Source: Streptomyces lomondensis | GTDB lineage: Bacteria > Actinomycetota > Actinomycetes > Streptomycetales > Streptomycetaceae | Length of the DNA: 64,000 nucleotides | Assembly (NCBI RefSeq): GCF_014651035.1 | Contig: NZ_BMWC01000013.1 | Location: 62,001 to 126,000 of the forward strand | Reading direction: 5' to 3' | Part shown: piece after piece, positions 25,024-33,823 of the stretch | Numbering within the stretch: the first letter of the stretch is position 1 | Layout: each line of letters begins with the position of its first letter | Program-made: the position numbers and the translations under genes | Notes under the pieces: model-generated | What the model saw: only the letters and a program-made list of their open reading frames with translations | What the model was told of the DNA's origin: nothing | Database searches by the model: none

Positions 25024-27372
25024 ATGCAACAGCCGACTCCGCCCTCCTCCGCCGCAGACGACCGCCGCACCCCGGACGAACCCCCGCCGCCCCTCCGGTC
25101 AAGCCGCGGCCTGACCGGGGCCGGTGCCCCGAGGCAGGGGGACCAGGACGTCCCTCCCCGACCAGCGGCACGGGTCGACGGTTACGGTCCCAGGTTCCCC
25201 GGAGCTGCCTCACCCGCCTCACCGCCTCCGGGCCCGGACTCGTGCCCGCCCGCACCATCCGGCCCGGGCCGTTCGTCCGGCCGATGGGCGGGCCAGAGCC
25301 GTCGCCCCGGTTCCACGCCGGGGCACGGTTCCCCCTCTCTGCCTCCTGCCCAAGGCCGGCCTCCGTCGCCCTCGGGGCAGGCACCCCCGCCCCGGGGTGC
25401 CACGATTCCCGGGCTGCGCTGGTCCGCAGACCTGCCGCCCGCCCACACGGTGCTGATCTGTGTCGCCCTTCCCGGCCTGGCCATCTCGACGGAGGAAGGG
25501 CAGATGACCGGCCGAGGGCTGGAAGGGTTCTATCGCGGCGGCCGGCGCGTGCTCTCCCGGTGCGAGGTCCGGGTGGCAGGGTGGGAACCCCTCGCGGTCC
25601 AGGCCCGGATGGCAGCGGCCGACCGCGCCAGATTCGTGGGCACGCTCCGTGTGTCCCCGCAGGCGGGCCCCGACCCGGACGTCCTGGTGGAACGGAACCG
25701 GTACGCGGACGGCACGGAGCGGATCACCCTGCACAGCGCGGCTCCCCGCCCGCTGCGGCTGCCGGTGGAGGTGGCCCTGGGCACGGACCTGGCCGACCTC
25801 GGGGCAATCGCCTCCGGCAGCGCGGGACCCGAGCTGCCCGCCAGCGTGCACGACTCCGGCCTGCGCTGGTCCTGCGCCACCGGCAACGCGTCCGTCACGG
25901 CCGCACCGCCTCCCTCGGACGCTCTGGCCTCGGCCGGACTGCTGCGGTGGGAGCTCGACCTGCCGCCGGGAGGGAGCAGAAGCGTCGAACTACGGGTGCG
26001 GCCGGACGGCGCGGGGCCCCTGCGAGCCGTGGGCCGCGCGGCGACCAGCCCTCTCGCCGCGGCACACGCGGAAGGCGACGACCCCAGGGTCCCTGTGCTC
26101 CTGCGGACGAGCATCGAGGACCTCCAGGCCCTTCTGTTGCGGGACTCCGCCCACCCCGCCGACACCCACCTCGCGGCAGGGGCACCCTGGCGCTGCGGTC
26201 TGGCCCCCGCCGACGCGCTCGTCGCCGCCCGGATGGCCCTGCCTCTCGGCACCGGCCTGGCCGCGGGGACGCTGCGCATCCTCGCCCGGACCCAACTCAC
26301 GAGACCAGGAGCGCAGTCCGGGATGATCCCCGGCCCGAGACGGGACGCCGGGCCGCACCTTCCGCCGCAGTGCACCGGCACGGAGGCCACGCTGCTCTTC
26401 CCCGCACTGCTCGCCGAGGCCCGCCGCTGGGGCCTCTCCGAACAGGAGACGGAGGAGCTGCTGCCCGCCGCCGAGCGCTGCCTGACGTGGCTGCGGACCA
26501 CCGCGGGCGACGATACGTACCTGCGCGACCCGCACTCAGGCGGCCTGGTCCGCTGCGAGACGCAAGCCCACGCACACCGCGCCGCAGTGCTCGGCGCCGA
26601 TCTGCTCGACGCGTGCGGCCGCACGGGCGGGGCGGCACTCCGGCAGTGGGCCCAGGCGTTACGCACCGCCTTCCGGAGGGACTTCTGGGTCGACGACCTC
26701 GGCGGCGGCCGGCCTGCCGTGGCTCGTGCCCCGGACGGCCGGCTCGTGCCTCACCTGGGCGCGGCCGCTGTCCACCTCCTCGACACCGGCCTGCTGGGAG
26801 GAGGCGCACTGGCACCCAGCCTGCTCGACAAGGTCCAGACCGAGAACCTCGCCCGGCTGCTCGGCAGCCCGGTCATGGACTCGGGCTGGGGCCTGCGTGG
26901 TCTGGGTGCGAAGGAACCGGGCTTCAACCCGTTCGGCCACCGCGCCGGAGCCGTACGGATCCAGGAGACGGCACTCGCCGTCGCGGGTCTGGCCGCCACC
27001 GGCTACGAAAAGGAGGCGAGCTCGCTGCTGCGCGGCGTCCTCGCGGCCGCTGAGACCTTCGGCCACCGCCTGCCCGAGATGTACGCGGGGGAACAGCGCA
27101 CGGAGGGCAGCGCCCCCCTCCCGCACCCGGCGGCCTGCCGCCCTGCGGCCACTCCGGCGGCCGCCGGAGTCCTGCTGCTGACCACGCTCGCAGGCATCCG
27201 CCCCGACGCCCCGGCCGGGACGATCACCCTGCGCCCCCTTCGCAGCGCTCCCCTGGGCGAGATCGGCCTCATGGGGCTGCGGGTGGCGGGCGCACCCTTC
27301 TCCGTGCGGGTCAGCCGGCTCGGCCTCGCCATGGTCGAGGAGGCGGCCGACGGACTGCAACTGGGGGTGTGA
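25024..27372 (+). CDS. Glycogen-debranching-like (amylo-alpha-1,6-glucosidase type) protein
   Basis: After a Pro/Gly-rich disordered segment of about 135 residues, the 782-residue protein shows a glycogen-debranching N-terminal domain (LICVALPGLAISTEEGQMTGRGLEGFYRGGRRVLSR) and an alpha/alpha-barrel C-terminal half (AERCLTWLRTTAGDDTYLRDP, SGWGLRGLGAKEPGFNPFGHRAGAVR, HRLPEMYAGEQR). It probably acts on glycogen, trehalose-related or other alpha-glucans. ATG 25024 has GAGGAAG at 8 nt; GTG 24829, which overlaps the previous stop, would add unconserved sequence. Codon 546 (26659-26661) is TTA, the rare leucine codon read by bldA tRNA, and the only one noticed in the window's genes. Translation may therefore depend on development. 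Confidence 0.8.
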   Translation: MQQPTPPSSAADDRRTPDEPPPPLRSSRGLTGAGAPRQGDQDVPPRPAARVDGYGPRFPGAASPASPPPGPDSCPPAPSGPGRSSGRWAGQSRRPGSTPGHGSPSLPPAQGRPPSPSGQAPPPRGATIPGLRWSADLPPAHTVLICVALPGLAISTEEGQMTGRGLEGFYRGGRRVLSRCEVRVAGWEPLAVQARMAAADRARFVGTLRVSPQAGPDPDVLVERNRYADGTERITLHSAAPRPLRLPVEVALGTDLADLGAIASGSAGPELPASVHDSGLRWSCATGNASVTAAPPPSDALASAGLLRWELDLPPGGSRSVELRVRPDGAGPLRAVGRAATSPLAAAHAEGDDPRVPVLLRTSIEDLQALLLRDSAHPADTHLAAGAPWRCGLAPADALVAARMALPLGTGLAAGTLRILARTQLTRPGAQSGMIPGPRRDAGPHLPPQCTGTEATLLFPALLAEARRWGLSEQETEELLPAAERCLTWLRTTAGDDTYLRDPHSGGLVRCETQAHAHRAAVLGADLLDACGRTGGAALRQWAQALRTAFRRDFWVDDLGGGRPAVARAPDGRLVPHLGAAAVHLLDTGLLGGGALAPSLLDKVQTENLARLLGSPVMDSGWGLRGLGAKEPGFNPFGHRAGAVRIQETALAVAGLAATGYEKEASSLLRGVLAAAETFGHRLPEMYAGEQRTEGSAPLPHPAACRPAATPAAAGVLLLTTLAGIRPDAPAGTITLRPLRSAPLGEIGLMGLRVAGAPFSVRVSRLGLAMVEEAADGLQLGV

Positions 27373-27503
27373 CCTCGTACGACCTACCACCGCCGGACCA
27401 TCGGGAACAGACAGTGGACCCCATAGCGCACAGAAGTGGATCAGTAGGCGAAGCGACCGCCGAAGGGAGTGCTTATCGTCAGGCAGACGACTATGATCGC
27501 CGC

Positions 27504-28262
27504 ATGCCCTACGACCCGTCAGCCTTTCCTCCCTTCGCCGTCACCGTGGACCTGGTCGTGCTGACCGTGCGCCGCCATGCCCTGTGCGCGCTGGCGGTAC
27601 GCCGGGGGGAACCGCCGTTCCAGGGGCGTTGGGCGCTCCCCGGCGGCTTCGTACGGGCCGATGAGGACCTGGCGCAGGCCGCGGCGCGCGAGCTGGCCGA
27701 GGAGACCGGGCTGCGGGTGCACGACCCCTCCGTCCCCGCTCAGGACCACGGCGCGCATCTGGAGCAGCTCGCCACCTACGGAGACCCAAAGCGCGATCCC
27801 AGGATGCGGGTCGTCAGTGTCGCCCACCTCGCCCTCGCTCCGGACCTGCCCGCGCCCAGGGCGGGCGGTGATGCCAGCAACGCGCGCTGGGCTCCGGTCG
27901 AGGAGCTGCTCCAGCAGGGCGGGTACGGGCGGGACACCGAGCCGGTCGCGCCGCTCGCCTTCGACCACGCGCAGATCCTGGCGGACGGAGTGGAGCGCGC
28001 TCGCTCCAAGATCGAGTACTCGTCGCTGGCCACGGCCTTCTGCCCGCCCGAGTTCACCGTCGGAGAACTGCGCCGCGTCTACGAGGCGGTCTGGGGCGTG
28101 GCGCTCGACCCGCGCAACTTCCATCGCAAGGTCACCGGCACACCGGGCTTCCTCGTCCCCACCGGCGGGACGACCACCCGCCAGGGCGGCCGCCCGGCAC
28201 AGCTCTTCCGTGCCGGCGGCGCGACTCTGCTCAACCCACCGATGCTGCGCCCCGAGGTGTGA
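27504..28262 (+). CDS. NrtR-like Nudix/winged-helix transcriptional regulator
   Basis: The 252-residue protein has an N-terminal Nudix domain and a C-terminal winged helix (FTVGELRRVYEAVWGVALDPRNFHRKVTG ... GRPAQLFR), the architecture of the NrtR family, which usually senses ADP-ribose and controls NAD genes. The Nudix box GX5EX7REUXEEXGU is fully intact, so hydrolase activity may be retained. TATGAT (27492-27497) lies 6 nt before the ATG: probably leaderless. An inverted repeat CGTC-AGGCA-GACG (27477-27489) touches that -10 and may be its own operator. The targets are not evident locally. Confidence 0.85.
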   Translation: MPYDPSAFPPFAVTVDLVVLTVRRHALCALAVRRGEPPFQGRWALPGGFVRADEDLAQAAARELAEETGLRVHDPSVPAQDHGAHLEQLATYGDPKRDPRMRVVSVAHLALAPDLPAPRAGGDASNARWAPVEELLQQGGYGRDTEPVAPLAFDHAQILADGVERARSKIEYSSLATAFCPPEFTVGELRRVYEAVWGVALDPRNFHRKVTGTPGFLVPTGGTTTRQGGRPAQLFRAGGATLLNPPMLRPEV

Positions 28263-28367
28263 CCGACGGCGCGAGCGCCGCCGGACCCGGAACGCGACCC
28301 GCCCGCAGCCTCGACAAGGGCCGTCGCCGTGCGCGAGGCAGGCCTCGTGATGCCCGAAAAACCGGAC

Positions 28368-28379
28368 ATAGCGCGCTAT
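28368..28379. promoter_or_regulatory. Perfect 12-bp palindrome at the ABC gene promoter
   Basis: ATAGCGCGCTAT overlaps a -10-like TATCTT (28377-28382) that lies 7 nt before GTG 28390. It is a candidate operator; the binder is unknown. Confidence 0.4.
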
Positions 28380-28389
28380 CTTGCTGCGA

Positions 28390-30672
28390 GTGATCCAGGC
28401 CTTCGGACTGACCAGCAACCCTCGCAAAGAGCTTCCGCCCGCAGCCGACGACGTCTCGTTCGAAGCGCGAGCGGGCCGCGTCACCGCGCTGCTCGGAGCA
28501 CCGGGCGCCGGCAAGACGACGGTGCTCAGGCTCATGCTCGAACTCCAACAGGGCCGTGGCATCACCTACTTCCGGGGTCGCCCTCTGCACCGCATCGCCC
28601 ACCCGTCGCGCGAGGTCGGGGTGCTGCTGGGCGACGTGCCGGGCCACCCGGCCCGCACCGTCCGTGGCCATCTGCGCATGCTGTGTGCCGCGGCAGGGGT
28701 TCCCGTCCGGCGCGCCGACGAAGTCCTGGAAGCGGTGGGGCCCCTGGGCCTGCGCGACGAACGTCTCGGCACCCTCTCGCGCGGCATGGACCGCCGCCTC
28801 GGCCTGGCTTGCATCCTCCTGGCCGACCCGCACACTCTCGTCCTCGACGATCCCGCCGACGGGCTCTCCGCCCGCGAGAGCAACTGGCTGCACGGCATGC
28901 TGCGCGCACACGCCGCCCAGGGCGGCACGGTCCTGTTCACCACAGCCGACCCCAAAGAGGCCGCCCGCACCGCCGACCGGGTCGTCACGCTGGAGCAGGG
29001 CAGGCTGGTGGCCGACCAGGAGGCCGCCGAGTTCTCCCGCACCCGGCTGCGTCCCCGTGTCGCCGTCCGCAGCCCGCACGCGGCCCGTCTCGCGGCTCTC
29101 CTGGCCAAGCAGGCCCGCACCGCGCAGCGCTCCGTCGAAGTGGTACGAGAGGGCGGCAACCGCCTCTCCGTGTACGGCAGTACCTGTGCGGACATCGGCG
29201 AGACCGCGTTCCGCCACGGCATCGTCGTCCACCAACTCGCGGACGAGATCGGAGACATGGGGCCCGGTGCGGGCGCCGATCCGGCAGCCGAGGCGTCGCG
29301 AGTCTCCGCCGACAAGCTGGAACGCGTCGGTCTCGAGCCTGAGTGCGTCCGCGTCGAGCCTGAGTGCGTCCGCAGCGATCCTGAGCGCGTCGGCGGCGAT
29401 CCTGAGCGCGCTGTGGTCGAGCCTGAGCGCGCCGGTGTCAGGACGGAGCGCACCACTGACACGCACCCGACACCCCCGGCGCCCCGGGCCTGCGAGCCGG
29501 AACCGTCCGTCGGCGAGTCACTGCCGGCCACCGGCAACGCCATGGCCGCCACTACCGACCCCATCGCCGCCACTACCGACCCCATGGCCTGCACCGCCGA
29601 CCCCATGGCCTCCACCGCCGAGCTGCGACCCACACTTGAGCCGCGACCCACCGCCGAGGCCCCGGAGCCGGCCTCCGACGAGACGTCGCCCTCCTCCGGT
29701 CAAGCCCAGCCCGCCACCGAGCCGCACGCGTCCTCCCACGCCCTCACAACTGGCGGCGCCCCGTGCGACGCCGCCGCCCCACCTCAGGAGGCGACGGCCA
29801 CGCCCTCGTCGCCGCCCCGTGTGCTTCACCCCGTCGGCGCCCGCACAGCCCGCGCCCTCGACGCTCTGCCCCCTCTGCCGCCCCCCATCTCCGTCCGCCC
29901 CGCCCCCAGCCCCCTCCGCCCGCTCCGCTACGAGATCCGCCGCGCCACCGGCATCGGCACCGGGTTCCTCACCGGGGCCGTGGTGCTCGTCGTGTCCGCC
30001 GTGACCGCCGTCGTGCTCGCCCGCATCGGGCACACCCCGCAGCCGCGCCTGCTGGCCGCATGGCCGCAGGAGCTGCCCCTGCCGCCCGCGGCACTCGGGG
30101 CGGGACTGCTCGGCGCACTGGCCTTCGGCGACGAGTTCCGCCACCCCGCCCTGGCCGCGGACCGCGGCACCGTGCCCCGTCGGCTGGGGCTGCTGGCCGC
30201 GAAACTGCTCGTCGCCTCGGTCACCGCGCTGGTGCTCGCCGTCCTCACCGTCGGCTGCGACGCCGAAGTGCTCTATCTCGTCTACGGACGGGAGCTCGCC
30301 CAGGTTCCCGCCGACTGGCTCGCGCTGAGTGCGAGTTGGATCGGGCTCGTGGTCGGCTGCGCCTGGGCGGGCGTACTGGCCGCGGGGGTCTTCCGGTCCA
30401 CCACGGCCGGGCTCGCCGCGGTGGCCGCCGTGCCCCTCCTCGTCGTACCCGTCGTGCACAAGCTCCTGGACGGGCCGTCCGTGCGGACCACGGCCGGGCT
30501 TCCGCTGCGGCTGCGGGAGGCCCTCCTGCCGCGGTGGCCCTTCGGCGGGGAGCGTTACCTGGAGGCCGCGCTCGCCATGATCTCCCAACCGGTCGGCGGC
30601 GCACTGACGTTGTCGCTGACCGCGCTGCTCTGCGCGTACCTGCTTACGACACTGCGGAGCAGATTCCGGTGA
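28390..30672 (+). CDS. ABC transporter ATPase-permease fusion with degenerate ATPase motifs
   Basis: The 760-residue protein has an N-terminal ATPase domain (about 1-230), a long variable linker with 21-bp repeats (about 300-510) and a C-terminal membrane domain with roughly six hydrophobic segments starting at GIGTGFLTGAVVLVVSAVTAVVLA. Walker A GAPGAGKTT and signature LSRGMDRRLGLA are present. The Walker B glutamate is aspartate (LVLDDPADG) and the H-loop histidine is missing (VLFTTADP), so hydrolysis may be weak. The closest style is bacitracin/ABC-2-type exporters. GTG 28390, in frame 9 nt after TTG 28381, fits a leaderless start. It lies directly upstream of whiH; the substrate is unknown. 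Confidence 0.8.
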   Translation: MIQAFGLTSNPRKELPPAADDVSFEARAGRVTALLGAPGAGKTTVLRLMLELQQGRGITYFRGRPLHRIAHPSREVGVLLGDVPGHPARTVRGHLRMLCAAAGVPVRRADEVLEAVGPLGLRDERLGTLSRGMDRRLGLACILLADPHTLVLDDPADGLSARESNWLHGMLRAHAAQGGTVLFTTADPKEAARTADRVVTLEQGRLVADQEAAEFSRTRLRPRVAVRSPHAARLAALLAKQARTAQRSVEVVREGGNRLSVYGSTCADIGETAFRHGIVVHQLADEIGDMGPGAGADPAAEASRVSADKLERVGLEPECVRVEPECVRSDPERVGGDPERAVVEPERAGVRTERTTDTHPTPPAPRACEPEPSVGESLPATGNAMAATTDPIAATTDPMACTADPMASTAELRPTLEPRPTAEAPEPASDETSPSSGQAQPATEPHASSHALTTGGAPCDAAAPPQEATATPSSPPRVLHPVGARTARALDALPPLPPPISVRPAPSPLRPLRYEIRRATGIGTGFLTGAVVLVVSAVTAVVLARIGHTPQPRLLAAWPQELPLPPAALGAGLLGALAFGDEFRHPALAADRGTVPRRLGLLAAKLLVASVTALVLAVLTVGCDAEVLYLVYGRELAQVPADWLALSASWIGLVVGCAWAGVLAAGVFRSTTAGLAAVAAVPLLVVPVVHKLLDGPSVRTTAGLPLRLREALLPRWPFGGERYLEAALAMISQPVGGALTLSLTALLCAYLLTTLRSRFR
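29326..29616 (+). repeat. Two 21-bp repeat arrays in the ABC protein linker
   Basis: 29326-29451 holds six 21-bp units (VGLEPEC, VRVEPEC, VRSDPER and similar). 29533-29616 holds four more of unrelated sequence (TDPIAAT, TDPMACT type). All are in frame, and the period equals that of the arrays in the DUF4192 gene. Confidence 0.8.
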
Positions 30673-30733
30673 CGACTGTCCGTGACGCTTCGTCCGGCCA
30701 TGCGCACAACTCCCCGCAGAGCGCCCATTTCTT

Positions 30734-30741
30734 TCCGATAA
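30734..30741 (+). promoter_or_regulatory. SigWhiG-like -10 element upstream of whiH
   Basis: TCCGATAA matches 7 of 8 bases of the SigWhiG -10 consensus GCCGATAA, about 92 bp before the whiH start. whiH is known to depend on SigWhiG in S. coelicolor. A matching TAAA at the right distance is not seen, so this is tentative. Confidence 0.45.
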
Positions 30742-30833
30742 GGCGTCAATTGCGACGGGGTGAGCGATCACCCTTTCGTGTGCTTTTCACCAAAGACCTC
30801 AAGGGAGTTGGAGACGGCGCCGACAAAGGATGC

Positions 30834-31721
30834 GTGAGTACCCTTGCGCACACCATGATGACCGCCGCCCGCTCCGCTGACTCCGGCCTCGCGAGCCCGG
30901 GCGAACTCGACCGCTACCCCTACGCCGAGGCGCCCGCCGTCGACCGTGTCGGCGCCCCTGCCTGGGACGGCGCGGACCCCGAGCTGGGCCGTGTGGGCCG
31001 ACGCGCCGCGGGCAGCCGCGGACGCGGGCTGCACGGCCAACTCGTCCAGCAGCTGGGGCAGATGATCGTCTCCGGCGACCTGGGCGCCGACCGCCCGCTG
31101 GTGCCCGAGGAGATCGGCCAGCGCTTCGAGGTCTCCCGCACCGTCGTCCGTGAGTCGCTCCGCGTCCTGGAGGCCAAGGGGCTGGTGAGCGCCCGCCCGA
31201 ACGTCGGCACGCGCGTGCGCCCCGTCAGTGACTGGAACCTCCTCGATCCGGACATCATCGAGTGGCGGGCCTTCGGGCCGCAGCGCGACGACCAGCGCCG
31301 CGAGCTGAGCGAGCTGCGCTGGATGATCGAGCCGCTCGCCGCCCGCCTCGCCGCCGGGCACGGACGCGAGGACGTCCAGCAGCGCCTCGTGGACATGGTC
31401 GAGATCATGGGGCACGCGATGGCCCAGGGTGACGCGCTCACCTTCTCCCGCGCCGACTCCGAGTTCCACTCGCAGCTCATCCAGATCGCGGGCAACCGCA
31501 TGCTGGAGCACCTCTCTGGGATCGTGTCCGCGGCCCTCCAGGTCTCCGGTGGCCCGGTCACGGGCTGTGACCGGCCGAACGAGGCATCGCTCGCGCACCA
31601 CGGCCGCATCTGTGACGCCCTCGCCACCGGTGACGGAGCCGCGGCCGAGGCGGCGATGCGCCAACTGCTCACGGTCCACCCCGAGGTGGAACGGGTGGTG
31701 CCCGCCCCGCGCGAGCACTGA
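30834..31721 (+). CDS. whiH: Sporulation regulator WhiH (GntR/FadR family)
   Basis: The 295-residue GntR-type regulator is required for sporulation septation in aerial hyphae. The first ~60 residues begin VSTLAHTMMTAARSADSG. A winged helix follows (LHGQLVQQLGQMIVSGDL, IGQRFEVSRTVVRESLRVLEAKGLVSARPNVGTRV), then an FCD-type helical sensor domain with conserved metal- or carboxylate-binding positions (ELSELRWMIEPLAA, DSEFHSQLIQIAGN, HHGRICDALATGD). Identification rests on the characteristic N-terminus, length and its place directly before hrdB. GTG 30834 has AAAGGA close upstream. Confidence 0.9.
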   Translation: MSTLAHTMMTAARSADSGLASPGELDRYPYAEAPAVDRVGAPAWDGADPELGRVGRRAAGSRGRGLHGQLVQQLGQMIVSGDLGADRPLVPEEIGQRFEVSRTVVRESLRVLEAKGLVSARPNVGTRVRPVSDWNLLDPDIIEWRAFGPQRDDQRRELSELRWMIEPLAARLAAGHGREDVQQRLVDMVEIMGHAMAQGDALTFSRADSEFHSQLIQIAGNRMLEHLSGIVSAALQVSGGPVTGCDRPNEASLAHHGRICDALATGDGAAAEAAMRQLLTVHPEVERVVPAPREH

Positions 31722-32148
31722 CCACGTTCCGCGGGCGGCGCGGCCGGGTCTGCCACCCCCCTCCTGTGGCACGGCCCGTCCGGTGAACCGCCTCCCGTCG
31801 GACCCCGTGGGATCGATCGCGATCCCGCGGGGTCCGACGGCGCGAAGGGGCCGCAGATCCGCCGAAGCGGCCGGTCGCAACCAGAGGTGACCGCCTCTGC
31901 CCGCGTCTGACCGTTTTTATTCGCTTACGGGGTGTGACTCGGGCCACGTAGATTGGGCGTAACGCTCGCGGGGAGAACGCGATGACCTAAGAGGTGACAG
32001 CCGCGGAGGGAATACGGACGCCGTTCACGGCGCTGTGCATCTTCCCGGCCCCCGCCCGCGCCGTCGGCCCACCACCAAGCCGGCGGTCGGCTCCTGTCCT
32101 CCATGGATGGGGCCGGAAGCCGTTTTCCAACGTTCCGAGAGGTTGTTC
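31722..32148 (+). promoter_or_regulatory. hrdB promoter region
   Basis: This 427-bp gap contains the whiH hairpin, a -10-like TAGATT at 31949-31954 preceded by TTACGG at 18 bp, and a SigR-type promoter GGGAAT (32008-32013)-N18-GCT. From the literature, hrdB of S. coelicolor has a SigR-dependent second promoter; here the -10 differs from GTT by one base. Confidence 0.5.
31795..31840 (+). terminator. Strong hairpin between whiH and hrdB
   Basis: A 21-bp stem with one G-U pair and a 4-nt ATCG loop begins 74 bp after the whiH stop. It lacks a T-run but is the most stable hairpin in the gap and should insulate hrdB. Confidence 0.8.
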
Positions 32149-33687
32149 GTGTCGGCCAGCACATCCCGTACGCTCCCGCCGGAGATCGCCGAGTCCGTCT
32201 CTGTCATGGCGCTCATTGAGCGGGGAAAGGCTGAGGGGCAGATCGCCGGCGATGACGTGCGTCGGGCCTTCGAAGCTGACCAGATTCCGGCCACTCAGTG
32301 GAAGAACGTACTGCGCAGCCTCAACCAGATCCTCGAGGAAGAGGGTGTGACGCTGATGGTCAGTGCCGCAGAGCCCAAGCGCACCCGAAAGAGCGTCGCA
32401 GCGAAGAGTCCCGCCAAGCGCACCGCCACCAAGACGGTCGCGGCCAAGGCGGTGACCACCAGGAAGGCAACCGCCACCGCCACGCCGGCGGAGCCCGCCG
32501 CCGAGCCCGCCGTCGAGGAAGAGGCGCCCGCCAAGAAGGCGGCTGCCAAGAAGACGACCGCCAAGAAGGCGGCCGCGAAGAAGACCGTCGCAAAGAAGAC
32601 GGCGGCCAAGAAGACCAGCGCCAAGAAGGACGACGTCGAGCTCCTCGAAGAGGAGGTGCTCGAGGAAGCAGCCCCCGGCAAGGCCGGTGAGGAGCCCGAG
32701 GGCACCGAGAACGCGGGCTTCGTGCTCTCCGACGAGGACGAGGACGACGCGCCCGCCCAGCAGGTCGCGGCCGCCGGTGCCACCGCCGACCCGGTCAAGG
32801 ACTACCTCAAGCAGATCGGCAAGGTCCCCCTGCTCAACGCCGAGCAGGAGGTCGAGCTCGCCAAGCGCATCGAGGCGGGTCTGTTCGCCGAGGACAAGCT
32901 GGCCAACGCCGACAAGCTGGCGCCGAAGCTGAAGCGCGAGCTGGAGATCATCGCCGAGGACGGCCGCCGCGCCAAGAACCACCTCCTGGAGGCCAACCTC
33001 CGACTGGTGGTCTCCCTGGCCAAGCGCTACACCGGCCGCGGCATGCTCTTCCTGGACCTCATCCAGGAGGGCAACCTCGGTCTGATCCGCGCGGTCGAGA
33101 AGTTCGACTACACCAAGGGCTACAAGTTCTCCACGTACGCCACCTGGTGGATCCGTCAGGCGATCACCCGCGCCATGGCCGACCAGGCCCGCACCATCCG
33201 TATTCCGGTGCACATGGTCGAGGTCATCAACAAGCTCGCGCGCGTGCAGCGCCAGATGCTCCAGGACCTGGGCCGCGAGCCCACCCCGGAGGAGCTGGCC
33301 AAGGAGCTCGACATGACCCCCGAGAAGGTCATCGAGGTCCAGAAGTACGGCCGCGAGCCCATCTCGCTGCACACCCCGCTGGGCGAGGACGGCGACAGCG
33401 AGTTCGGCGACCTCATCGAGGACTCCGAGGCGGTCGTCCCGGCCGACGCGGTCAGCTTCACGCTCCTCCAGGAGCAGCTGCACTCCGTGCTCGACACCCT
33501 GTCCGAGCGCGAGGCAGGCGTCGTCTCCATGCGCTTCGGTCTCACCGACGGTCAGCCGAAGACCCTCGACGAGATCGGCAAGGTGTACGGCGTCACGCGT
33601 GAGCGCATCCGCCAGATCGAGTCCAAGACCATGTCGAAGCTGCGCCACCCGTCCCGTTCGCAGGTGCTGCGCGACTACCTCGACTAG
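32149..33687 (+). CDS. hrdB: Principal RNA polymerase sigma factor HrdB
   Basis: The 512-residue essential group 1 sigma factor starts VSASTSRTLPPEIAESVSVMALIERG, followed by region 1.1-like sequence and a Lys/Ala-rich linker of KKTTAKKAAAKK type (about residues 125-165). Region 1.2 (DPVKDYLKQIGKVPLLNAEQE), region 2 (NLRLVVSLAKRYTGRGM, KFSTYATWWIRQAITRAM) and region 4 (ERIRQIESKTMSKLRHP) are complete. It directs most vegetative transcription. GTG 32149 has GAGAGG at 7 nt. The linker length varies between species. It is monocistronic, bounded by hairpins on both sides. Confidence 0.98.
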   Translation: MSASTSRTLPPEIAESVSVMALIERGKAEGQIAGDDVRRAFEADQIPATQWKNVLRSLNQILEEEGVTLMVSAAEPKRTRKSVAAKSPAKRTATKTVAAKAVTTRKATATATPAEPAAEPAVEEEAPAKKAAAKKTTAKKAAAKKTVAKKTAAKKTSAKKDDVELLEEEVLEEAAPGKAGEEPEGTENAGFVLSDEDEDDAPAQQVAAAGATADPVKDYLKQIGKVPLLNAEQEVELAKRIEAGLFAEDKLANADKLAPKLKRELEIIAEDGRRAKNHLLEANLRLVVSLAKRYTGRGMLFLDLIQEGNLGLIRAVEKFDYTKGYKFSTYATWWIRQAITRAMADQARTIRIPVHMVEVINKLARVQRQMLQDLGREPTPEELAKELDMTPEKVIEVQKYGREPISLHTPLGEDGDSEFGDLIEDSEAVVPADAVSFTLLQEQLHSVLDTLSEREAGVVSMRFGLTDGQPKTLDEIGKVYGVTRERIRQIESKTMSKLRHPSRSQVLRDYLD

Positions 33688-33706
33688 TCACAGCCGTACG
33701 ACGCGC

Positions 33707-33737
33707 AAGGCCCGGTTCCCCGAGGGGACCGGGCCTT
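33707..33737 (+). terminator. Terminator of hrdB
   Basis: Hairpin with arms AAGGCCCGGT and ACCGGGCCTT plus inner CCCC/GGGG pairs, 20 bp after the hrdB stop. Confidence 0.85.
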
Positions 33738-33823
33738 CGTGGTGCTGTCTCTGCGCGGGTGCGCGGTGCCGCGCGGTGAATCACCCTGGGTGTCTCACCG
33801 ACACCACGGAGTGAGGAGTGTGT

